Source of the DNA: Saprospiraceae bacterium
GTDB taxonomy: Bacteria > Bacteroidota > Bacteroidia > Chitinophagales > Saprospiraceae
DNA: 12,446 bases
Direction of reading: 5' to 3'
NCBI GenBank assembly: GCA_025455635.1
Contig: JALOMF010000054.1
Coordinates: forward strand, 1 to 12,446
Part shown: in pieces, positions 6,668 to 12,446 of the stretch
Layout of the letters: each line of letters opens with the position of its first letter
How positions within the stretch are numbered: the first letter of the stretch is position 1
Notes under the pieces: model-generated
The model's database searches: none
What the model was told of the DNA's origin: nothing
Seen by the model: the letters and a program-made list of their open reading frames with translations, nothing else
Translations under genes and position numbers: made by a program

Positions 6668-6718
6668 CATGCCAAATCAACCAATTTTGCCGGGCATTCC
6701 AACCAACACATGCTAACT

Positions 6719-8230
6719 ATGCACTGGCAAACCCTCGCAAAAAACGCGCTCCTCGGCACGGAGAACAGCACCATCCCAAGCGCAACCCAAGCATGGTTGG
6801 ACTCATTGGGATTGGACTCCGCTGCTGAACCACCGCAACTGCTCGCCAACGCCGCAGCCATGCTGTCGCAAATGCGCAAAGCTGGCTTCCAACTCGCTGA
6901 TTTTCAAGGAGAAATGCCAAGACCAACCACAGCTTCTTCGGCAGTTTCGCACTCCATAAAATCCGTCCAACTGCTCAAGCTCATGCTCAATGGGGCGCAC
7001 TTCGACGTTCTGCCTGAGTACTTCCGGCTGCTGAAAAAACACGGGAAAACGCTGCCAACCTCCGAAATCCCAGCCTTGATGCGCTTGAAAGAACCGCCCC
7101 TCACTTGGAATCAAATCCGGCCAACATTGGGCGAAGTTGGCCTTTGGCTCATGCAGCAGCACCCCGAATGGTCGAAGCTGCTGGAAGACACAACCAGCTT
7201 TGACTGGCAAACAGGCAACCGAACCGAACGCCTGAAATTGTTCGATTTTTGGCGAAAAGTATCGCCCAGCCTTGCCCTTTCACGCCTAAAAACCACTTGG
7301 GAAACGGAAACCCCGACGGACAAACCTGTTTTTTTGGCAAAACTTGACGCGAACCTTTCGCTGGAAGACGAGCCTTTCCTGGAAACGGCCTTGGACGACA
7401 AAAGAAAGGAAGTTCGGCAAATTGCGGCAGTTCTTTTGGCGAAACTCCCCGGCTCTTTGCTGTCGCAACGGATGGAAAAACGGGCCGAAAGCCTGCTGGT
7501 TTTCAAAAACGGCAAGCTGGCCGTCCAAATCTGGGAGGAGCCTGATGCCAGCGCACAACGTGACGGCATACAGCACCTGCAACTCGACTGGGCGGGCGGG
7601 GCAAAGGCCGCCCAACTGGGGCAGGTAGTTTCGAGGGTAAGCCCAAGTCACTGGGAGGTATATTTTCAAAAACCGCCTTCTGACATCATTCAATTGTTCG
7701 ACCAAACGGATTGGCAACAGACCCTCCGCCAAGCACTCATCAATGCCGTGGGCTTTCACAAAAACGAGGACTGGGCTACCCACTTGAGCGAGCACTTGAT
7801 GTCGGACGAAGCCGTGCTTTATGGTAGCTACAAGCACCTCGACTTAGTTTTGAAATTGTTGCCCGATGCCGAGGCCCACCGTTTTGCCCTGCACAAAATC
7901 AGGCATTGCAGCGAACTTCCCGTGCAGCAAACCGTGATAAATTACCTGATGCACTGCAATAGCGCCCAATGGCCCGACGAGCTTAGTCTATTGATTATCA
8001 ACCAGTTCCGCAAGGATATTTTCAAGGATTACCGCCAGCTTTGGCAACTCCAGCACCTACAAGATTGGCTGAAACTGCTTGGGCTGCGCTGCGACCCTGC
8101 CCGCTACGACCAACTACAAACTGGCTGGTCGAGTGATGCCGTTCAGTGGCGCTACTGGGAAAAACCAGTGGAAGATATGCTGGCAAAGGTGTTGTTCCGA
8201 CGGGAATTGCAGGCTGAGTTGTCGAAATGA
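6719..8230 (+). CDS. DUF5691-like protein, unknown function
   Basis: This is a soluble, mainly helical protein of about 503 residues. The N-terminus MHWQTLAKNALLGTENSTIP matches the W-x-x-L-x-x-x-ALLGT-(D/E) start I recall for DUF5691 proteins. The middle contains short helical repeats (EPFLETALDDKRKEVRQIAAVLLAKLP resembles a HEAT-like unit), and the C-terminus ends with RYWEKPVEDMLAKVLFRREL. No catalytic motif, signal peptide or membrane segment is evident. From memory, DUF5691 genes usually sit in clusters with SWIM zinc-finger, MoxR-type AAA and VWA-domain proteins; none is present here. The ATG at 6710 (three codons earlier) is an equally possible start, and the frame is open to an ATT near 6647 within the terminator hairpin. 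The TGA stop overlaps the ATG of a 13-codon mini-ORF leading to selU. Confidence 0.72.
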   Translation: MHWQTLAKNALLGTENSTIPSATQAWLDSLGLDSAAEPPQLLANAAAMLSQMRKAGFQLADFQGEMPRPTTASSAVSHSIKSVQLLKLMLNGAHFDVLPEYFRLLKKHGKTLPTSEIPALMRLKEPPLTWNQIRPTLGEVGLWLMQQHPEWSKLLEDTTSFDWQTGNRTERLKLFDFWRKVSPSLALSRLKTTWETETPTDKPVFLAKLDANLSLEDEPFLETALDDKRKEVRQIAAVLLAKLPGSLLSQRMEKRAESLLVFKNGKLAVQIWEEPDASAQRDGIQHLQLDWAGGAKAAQLGQVVSRVSPSHWEVYFQKPPSDIIQLFDQTDWQQTLRQALINAVGFHKNEDWATHLSEHLMSDEAVLYGSYKHLDLVLKLLPDAEAHRFALHKIRHCSELPVQQTVINYLMHCNSAQWPDELSLLIINQFRKDIFKDYRQLWQLQHLQDWLKLLGLRCDPARYDQLQTGWSSDAVQWRYWEKPVEDMLAKVLFRRELQAELSK

Positions 8231-8268
8231 ACTACATTCGCAACCCGATACCGGACATTTCACCGTGA
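8227..8268 (+). CDS. Possible 13-residue coupling mini-ORF between the DUF5691-like gene and selU
   Basis: ATG at 8227 overlaps the upstream TGA stop as ATGA. The frame encodes MNYIRNPIPDISP and stops at TGA 8266-8268, which overlaps the GTG start of selU as GTGA. Ribosomes ending the upstream gene could restart here and be delivered onto the selU start. The peptide itself shows no motif. Such a chain of overlaps could arise by chance in a 34-base spacer. Confidence 0.3.
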   Translation: MNYIRNPIPDISP

Positions 8269-9296
8269 AAAAAATCCTACCACCACAACTCTTCCAACTC
8301 GAACCCGACCGGGTGCTGCTCGACGTGCGCACCCCTGCCGAGTACGAACAAGGCCACGTGCCCGGAGCCGTCAACCTGCCCCTTTTCAGCAACGAGGAGC
8401 GGGTCGAAGTGGGCACACTTTACAAGCAGGTCAGCCCAGAGAAGGCATTTCTGCGGGGCTTGGATTTTGCTGGCGCAAAAATGTCGTGGTACGTGAAGGA
8501 GGCCATGCGCATGGCCCCCAACCGTAAAGTGGCGTTGCATTGTTGGCGAGGCGGCCAACGCAGCGGAAGCATCGCCACGCTGCTGTCCTTCGCCAAATTC
8601 GATGTGCAGGTGCTCCAAGGCGGCTACAAGGCATACCGTCATCACGTGCTGGAACAGTTCTCGCTTCGCAACCACCGCTACATCGTACTCGGCGGGAAAA
8701 CAGGCAGTGGCAAAACACTGATTATCAATGAGTTGAAGAGAATCGGTGAGCAAGTGATTGACCTCGAAGGACTGGCACACCACAAAGGTTCGGCCTTCGG
8801 TTCGCTCGGCGAGCTGCCACAGCCGACGGTGGAACAATTTGAAAACGACCTCTGCGCCGACCTGTCAAAGCTCGAAGAAGGCCGCCGGATTTGGGTGGAA
8901 AATGAGAGCCGGAACATTGGCCGAGTCGTCATCCCCCCACCGCTTTTCGATTGGGTGAAATCATCGCCGATGGTGCATTTGGAAATCCCCTTTGAGGTGC
9001 GGTTGCGTTATTTGGTGGAGGAGTACGGCGGTTTTCCGAAGGAAGAACTGGTAGGTTCGCTCCTCAAAATCACCAAGCGCATGGGCGGCAACAACGTGAA
9101 AGACGCCCTCGATGCTTATGACGCTGGCGACGTAGAAAAAGCCACCGCCGTCGCACTGCACTACTACGACAAGACCTACGCCCACTCTACCAGCAAAGGC
9201 AATTTTTCCAAAAAACTAGAGCTGGAAGCTGTGCAAATTGACGTGCCAAGCATAGCGCAACAACTCGTACAACTGGCTGATAGTCAAGGACTTTGA
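8265..9296 (+). CDS. selU: tRNA 2-selenouridine synthase (SelU/MnmH)
   Basis: SelU uses selenophosphate to convert the wobble 2-thiouridine of tRNAs for Lys, Glu and Gln into 2-selenouridine, through a geranylated intermediate. The 343-residue product has an N-terminal rhodanese domain (LLDVRTPAEYEQGHVPGAVNLP, residues 18-39) with the active-site Cys93 in HCWRGGQRS. The C-terminal P-loop domain has Walker A GGKTGSGKT (143-151), followed by DLEGLAHHKGSAFG (167-179), WVENESRNIG (210-219) and the HYYDKTYAHS signature near 299-308. Its length is close to the E. coli enzyme (364). The start is set at GTG 8265 (KKILPPQLF), since the frame has no ATG nearby and the rhodanese domain begins within ten residues. 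Its partner selD follows after a repeat-filled spacer of 145 bases. Confidence 0.95.
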   Translation: MKKILPPQLFQLEPDRVLLDVRTPAEYEQGHVPGAVNLPLFSNEERVEVGTLYKQVSPEKAFLRGLDFAGAKMSWYVKEAMRMAPNRKVALHCWRGGQRSGSIATLLSFAKFDVQVLQGGYKAYRHHVLEQFSLRNHRYIVLGGKTGSGKTLIINELKRIGEQVIDLEGLAHHKGSAFGSLGELPQPTVEQFENDLCADLSKLEEGRRIWVENESRNIGRVVIPPPLFDWVKSSPMVHLEIPFEVRLRYLVEEYGGFPKEELVGSLLKITKRMGGNNVKDALDAYDAGDVEKATAVALHYYDKTYAHSTSKGNFSKKLELEAVQIDVPSIAQQLVQLADSQGL

Positions 9297-9309
9297 TGTA
9301 GTCGCAAAA

Positions 9310-9372
9310 GTAGTCGCCAAATTTATTTGGCGACAAACTAATACCTGTCTGCCAAATAAATTTGGCGACTAC
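9310..9372. repeat. REPIN-like nested inverted repeat between selU and selD
   Basis: The left arm 9310-9334 contains a perfect hairpin, GTCGCCAAAT (9313-9322) with ATTTGGCGAC (9325-9334). The right arm 9347-9372 is its inverted copy with one inserted T (9350), across a 12-base spacer. Outer ends are GTA and TAC. The layout, arm length, centre and spacer match the element at 1875-1935. Here the stem reads GTCG-CC-AAAT instead of GTCG-GG-AAAT, with the complementary change on the opposite side. A fragment GTAGTCGC at 9298-9305 precedes it. Confidence 0.85.
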
Positions 9373-9447
9373 AAAATCGGCTTGCCAAATAAATTTGGCA
9401 GCTACAAAATTGGTCTGCCAAATAAAATGGGCAGCGACTTTATGGAA
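9349..9447 (+). repeat. 33-bp tandem repeat, three copies, running into the selD start
   Basis: Units at 9349-9381, 9382-9414 and 9415-9447 begin (C/T)TGCCAAATAAA. The first two differ at five of 33 positions; the third diverges after about 24 bases and contains the selD ATG at 9442. Each unit carries an AAAT-AA-ATTT centred palindrome derived from the REPIN arm. The period is 11 codons and the frame is open and continuous with selD, reading LPNKFG(D/S)YKIG, so a long-ORF gene caller will extend selD into it. Confidence 0.85.
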
Positions 9448-10503
9448 CAAATCAAACTCACGCAATACAGCCACGGCTCCGGTTGCGGATGCAAAATCGC
9501 CCCAAAAGTGCTCGACCAAATCCTGAGCGGCTTGGGCGAGCGGGCGCACTACCCCACCCTGCTCGTGGGCAACGAAGGCCGTGACGACGCCGCCGTGTTG
9601 GACATCGGCAACGGGCAGGCGCTCATCAGCACCACCGATTTTTTCATGCCCATCGTGGACGACGCCTACGAGTTCGGGCGCATTGCGGCAGCAAACTCCA
9701 TCAGCGACGTGTATGCGATGGGCGGGAAGCCGCTCATGGCCATTGCCATCTTGGGTTGGCCGGTGGACAAACTGCCCACCGATCTAGCCACCCAAGTGCT
9801 CGAAGGTGGCCGCAGCATTTGCCGGGAGGCAGGCATCCCGTTGGCCGGAGGCCACAGCATTGACTCGCCGGAACCGATTTTTGGGCTGGCCGTCACGGGC
9901 ATGGTGAGCCACGAAAACCTGTGCAAAAACGATACGGCTCAAACGGGCGATTGGCTGTTTTTGACCAAGCCGCTGGGTGTTGGCGTACTGTCCACGGCGC
10001 AAAAGCGGGGGGCGTTAGCGCCTGAGCATCAGTCAGTGATGATTGAGAGCATGACCCGACTGAACAGCGTCGGCGAGCAATTGGCCAAGCTGCCCAGCGT
10101 CACTGCCATGACCGACGTGACGGGCTTCGGGCTACTCGGCCACCTCGTCGAAATGGCCACGGGCTGCGGACTTTCCGCCGACCTTTTTTACGAAAAAATA
10201 CCTGTGCTGGACGGGGTGCGTGGCTACATCGGCCAGCGGATTTTCCCCGATGCGACGACCCGCAACTGGAGCAGCTTTGGGGAGAAAATCGGCTTCGGCG
10301 CTGGGGTGAACGTGTTGGAAGCCTTCACCCTCCTGCCCGACCCACAGACCAACGGTGGGCTGCTTTTCACGGTGAAAAATGAGGGGCTAGAAGCGGTGCG
10401 GACACTGCTGACTGGTGTAGGATTGGCAGCTCACGCCGAGCCGATAGGCCGGATGGTAGCACGAGGGGAAAAATTCGTAAATGTTTTATTATCAAACAGT
10501 TAG
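9442..10503 (+). CDS. selD: Selenide, water dikinase (selenophosphate synthetase), Cys form
   Basis: SelD makes selenophosphate from selenide and ATP, the selenium donor for SelU (and for selenocysteine where that pathway exists). The 353-residue product has the glycine-rich active-site loop YSHGSGCGCKIAP (residues 9-21), with Cys15 at the catalytic position (codon TGC, not a selenocysteine TGA) and Lys18. The AIR-synthase-like ATP-binding parts are GRDDAAV (46-52), TTDFFMPIVDD (64-74) and NSISDVYAMGG (85-95). TDVTGFGLLGHL and DPQTNGGLL follow in the C-terminal half. The ATG at 9442 gives the normal N-terminus. A TTG at 9382 would add 20 residues translated from the tandem repeat and is probably not used. 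The stop is TAG, followed in the same frame after two codons by the methyltransferase start. Confidence 0.96.
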   Translation: MEQIKLTQYSHGSGCGCKIAPKVLDQILSGLGERAHYPTLLVGNEGRDDAAVLDIGNGQALISTTDFFMPIVDDAYEFGRIAAANSISDVYAMGGKPLMAIAILGWPVDKLPTDLATQVLEGGRSICREAGIPLAGGHSIDSPEPIFGLAVTGMVSHENLCKNDTAQTGDWLFLTKPLGVGVLSTAQKRGALAPEHQSVMIESMTRLNSVGEQLAKLPSVTAMTDVTGFGLLGHLVEMATGCGLSADLFYEKIPVLDGVRGYIGQRIFPDATTRNWSSFGEKIGFGAGVNVLEAFTLLPDPQTNGGLLFTVKNEGLEAVRTLLTGVGLAAHAEPIGRMVARGEKFVNVLLSNS

Positions 10504-10509
10504 AGCGAT

Positions 10510-11301
10510 TTGAAAAGCCTCGACAAATACCGCAACAAGGTCTTCCACCAAGACGTACTGGCCCTGCTCGCCGAGCTGCCCGACAACTCCTTGGACATGG
10601 TGTACGGCGACCCGGATTATGGCGTGGGCATCAATTACCACGGTAAAACCTACGTGACGAAATGGAACGAATACGTGGAATGGTACGTGGCACTGACGAA
10701 GGAGTGTATGCGGGTGCTAAAACCGACTGGTAGCCTTTTTATGCTGAACTACCCGAAGCAAAACGCCTACCTACGGGTGCGCTACCTCGACGAGGCGGCC
10801 TACGATGTGCAGGATTATGTCTGGGTATATAATACTAATGTGGGGCATAGCCCCCGGCGCTTCACGACGGCGCACCGCTCCATCCTCCACGCCACGAAGT
10901 CGAAGGACAACCATTTTTACAAGGACCAAGTCGCCCTACCCTACCAAAACCCGACCGACCGCCGCATACAACAGCGCATGGCGGAGGGGCACACTGGGCG
11001 CATGCCTTATAGTTGGGCCTATTTCGATTTGGTGAAAAACGTGAGCAAGGACAAGACTTTTCATGCTTGCCAAATTCCCCTCGGCTTGGTGGAGATGCTC
11101 ATCAAATCATGCACCCGTGAGCAGGATGACGTGATGGTCCTCTTCGGTGGGAGCGGCTCTGAGTTGGTGCTTTGTCAACAATTGCAGCGCAATTTCATCA
11201 GCTGCGAGCTGCACCTCGACTACTACCAGATGATTATGGAAAGGCTAAAAAACAATGGACAGATTGGCGATGAGCACAAGATTTCCAAGCGGGCGAGGTA
11301 A
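10510..11301 (+). CDS. DNA methyltransferase, N4-cytosine/N6-adenine type
   Basis: This is a predicted S-adenosylmethionine-dependent DNA methylase of 263 residues. The motif order is catalytic motif IV first (MVYGDPDYGVG, residues 30-40), then the SAM-binding part (HACQIPLGLVEMLI, 185-198, and motif I VMVLFGGSGSE, 208-218). This is the beta-class permutation of the N4/N6 family. The catalytic tetrapeptide reads DPDY rather than the usual DPPY. Target sequence and modified base cannot be inferred. No restriction endonuclease gene is adjacent, so it looks like an orphan or regulatory methylase. The only start before motif IV is TTG at 10510, six bases after the selD TAG and in the same frame; the next ATG codes for Met30 inside motif IV. 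The tight spacing indicates co-transcription with selD. It ends at TAA 11299-11301. Confidence 0.88.
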   Translation: MKSLDKYRNKVFHQDVLALLAELPDNSLDMVYGDPDYGVGINYHGKTYVTKWNEYVEWYVALTKECMRVLKPTGSLFMLNYPKQNAYLRVRYLDEAAYDVQDYVWVYNTNVGHSPRRFTTAHRSILHATKSKDNHFYKDQVALPYQNPTDRRIQQRMAEGHTGRMPYSWAYFDLVKNVSKDKTFHACQIPLGLVEMLIKSCTREQDDVMVLFGGSGSELVLCQQLQRNFISCELHLDYYQMIMERLKNNGQIGDEHKISKRAR

Positions 11302-11304
11302 GCG

Positions 11305-11426
11305 GTTTTGCTGCGCAAAACATATATTTGACGCTGAGGGACGCTGATTTTTAGGTTTTTATAGTTTTTGTTTTGCTCCGCAAAACGGGTGGTTATCACT
11401 TCGGAAACAGTTTTGCGAAGCAAAAA
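11305..11426. repeat. Three GTTTTGC-NNN-GCAAAA hairpins in the spacer before holA
   Basis: Short palindromes lie at 11305-11321 (loop TGC), 11370-11386 (loop TCC) and 11410-11426 (loop GAA). The first two have perfect 7-base stems; the third has 6 pairs plus an A-A end. Loops differ while stems are kept. Between the first two, ACGCTGA is directly repeated at 11331-11337 and 11341-11347. The whole 146-base spacer between convergent genes has no coding sequence. None of the hairpins is followed by a convincing T-run on either strand. Confidence 0.75.
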
Positions 11427-11447
11427 ATCCGTACCATTTCCCACCAT

Positions 11448-12446
11448 TCAATTCACGACCCGCCACATCATTTCTTTCAGCAGTTCCCCGTCTTCCTTCC
11501 CGGTAGAATTGTAGTCCACCCCTTTGGCCATCAGGTCGTAGGTTTTGAGCAGGTTAATGATATGCTCGGTTTTGGCTTGCGAGAAATGGCGAAGTGCTGC
11601 ACGGTACTCCTTCAGTGCGTAGGGCGAACGGAGTCCAAGTTTTTTTTGAACCTCCGAATCGTGGGCATTTTTGAGGAAGTGCAGCATATAAACCTTGGTG
11701 AAAAAACTGGCTAAAGATGAAATGACCATGATGAGCGGGTTCTTCTTCGGGTTTGCCTCGAAATTGTCAACGATGCGGGCAATCTTGGCCAAATCCTTGT
11801 TGCTCAAGGCTTTTTGCAGTTCAAAAATATTGTATTCCCGGCTGATACCGACGTGCGTCTCCACGTGGTCGGCGGTTATTTCAGTGCCTTTTTGCAGGTG
11901 AAGGGCCAGTTTGTCCAGCTCATGGGCAATGAGCGAGAGGTCGGTGCCCAGGTACTCGGCCAGCAGGTCGGCGGCGCCGGGCGTGATTTTCAGGTGCTGG
12001 TGTGAGAGGTGGTCATGAATCCAGTCCGGCACCTGGTTGTCGTAGAGCTTTTTGGCGTCGAAGACGATGCCTTTTTCAGCGAGCAGCTTGCCGAACTTGG
12101 TGGTGGTATTGAAGGATTTGTGCTTGTGGCAAAGCACGAGAATGGTCGAATCCAGTGGATTGGCCACGTATTTTTCGAGGTCTTTCAGGTCTTTCATTTC
12201 CTGTGCTTCCTTCACGATGACGACCGAGTGCTGTGACATCATCGGGTAACGGCGGGCATTGTCAATGACGGCGAGGTGGTCAACGTCACGGCCGTATAGC
12301 ACGACTTGGTTGAAAGAACGCTCGGCTTCGGTCAGTGCGTTTTTTTCAATAAAATCAGAAATGGTATCAATGAAATACGGCTCACTGCCGTGCAGGAAGT
12401 AAATCGGTTGGAACTTCCGCTTTTTCAGGTCGCCGAGGATTTGCTG
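11448..12446 (-). CDS. holA: DNA polymerase III delta subunit, 5' end cut by window edge
   Basis: HolA is the clamp-loader subunit that opens the beta sliding clamp during DNA replication. The visible 332 residues begin QQILGDLKKRKFQPIYFLHG, the normal N-terminal sequence of Bacteroidota delta subunits. They continue with SEPYFIDTISDFIE, VVLYGRDVDH, the mid-region SVVIVKEAQEMKDLKDLEKYV, and the typical C-terminal collar segment (TDLSLIAHELDKLALH, SREYNIFELQKAL, then KTEHIINLLKTYDLMAKGV). Compared with the family's usual length of about 340, only roughly the first five to ten codons lie beyond position 12446. The frame is open to the edge; an internal GTG at 12300-12302 is not the start. The stop is at 11448-11450, and the gene converges on the methyltransferase across a repeat-bearing spacer. 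Confidence 0.95.
   Translation of the reverse strand, partial: QQILGDLKKRKFQPIYFLHGSEPYFIDTISDFIEKNALTEAERSFNQVVLYGRDVDHLAVIDNARRYPMMSQHSVVIVKEAQEMKDLKDLEKYVANPLDSTILVLCHKHKSFNTTTKFGKLLAEKGIVFDAKKLYDNQVPDWIHDHLSHQHLKITPGAADLLAEYLGTDLSLIAHELDKLALHLQKGTEITADHVETHVGISREYNIFELQKALSNKDLAKIARIVDNFEANPKKNPLIMVISSLASFFTKVYMLHFLKNAHDSEVQKKLGLRSPYALKEYRAALRHFSQAKTEHIINLLKTYDLMAKGVDYNSTGKEDGELLKEMMWRVVN

Noticed and set aside
7286..7837. Minus-strand open frames inside the DUF5691-like gene
   Set aside because: These are shadows of a consistent plus-strand frame with protein-like composition.
9298..9447. CRISPR array between selU and selD
   Set aside because: Repeat units are contiguous and palindromic with a 33-base period; there are no unique spacers and no cas genes.
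9442..9510. Possible selenocysteine (in-frame TGA) in SelD
   Set aside because: The catalytic position is a TGC cysteine codon and the frame has no internal TGA, so this is the Cys form.

Overview
The window reads as a chromosomal segment of a Bacteroidota bacterium, plausibly from the Saprospiria (Lewinella/Haliscomenobacter-like). The reasons are indirect. Start codons lack Shine-Dalgarno sequences. Two upstream regions carry exact matches to the Bacteroidota -7 element TAnnTTTG. The FolD, DapB, HolA and AraC sequences have a Bacteroidota flavour, and gene spacers hold short palindromic repeats. The class assignment is inference; no rRNA or tRNA gene is present.

Layout, left to right. Positions 1-288 hold no clear gene, only an open frame that may be the tail of a gene entering from the left. 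A small unrecognised protein (289-831) is followed by folD (991-1872, one-carbon metabolism). A spacer with a nested palindrome (REPIN-like) leads to a membrane-anchored coiled-coil protein resembling PspA/IM30 (2134-3153). A perfect bidirectional terminator separates it from a convergent phytanoyl-CoA dioxygenase-family gene (3189-4172, minus). That gene is divergent from an AraC-family regulator (start probably 4357, end 5199), which is followed by a small multi-pass membrane protein (5248-5769). The lysine/cell-wall gene dapB (5800-6540, minus) is convergent with it.

The second half is a co-directional series: a DUF5691-like protein (6719-8230), selU/mnmH (tRNA 2-selenouridine synthase, 8265-9296), selD (selenophosphate synthetase, 9442-10503) and a DNA methyltransferase of the N4/N6 type (10510-11301). 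SelD makes the selenophosphate that SelU uses to replace sulfur in tRNA wobble 2-thiouridine, so these two form a functional pair. A spacer with three GTTTTGC-NNN-GCAAAA hairpins separates the methyltransferase from convergent holA (DNA polymerase III delta subunit), which runs off the right edge and lacks only its first few codons.

Most genes are ordinary housekeeping or accessory types. The unusual material is in the spacers and junctions. Two REPIN-like palindromes, near folD and between selU and selD, share one architecture but differ by a GG/CC swap that is compensated in every arm, apart from one inserted base in one arm. The second continues into a 33-bp tandem repeat that is open and in frame with selD. 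selD and the methyltransferase share one reading frame, separated only by TAG and two codons, and the methyltransferase has only a TTG start. A 13-codon mini-ORF links the DUF5691 gene to selU by overlapping stop/start codons at both ends. I see no clear new defence or mobile system.
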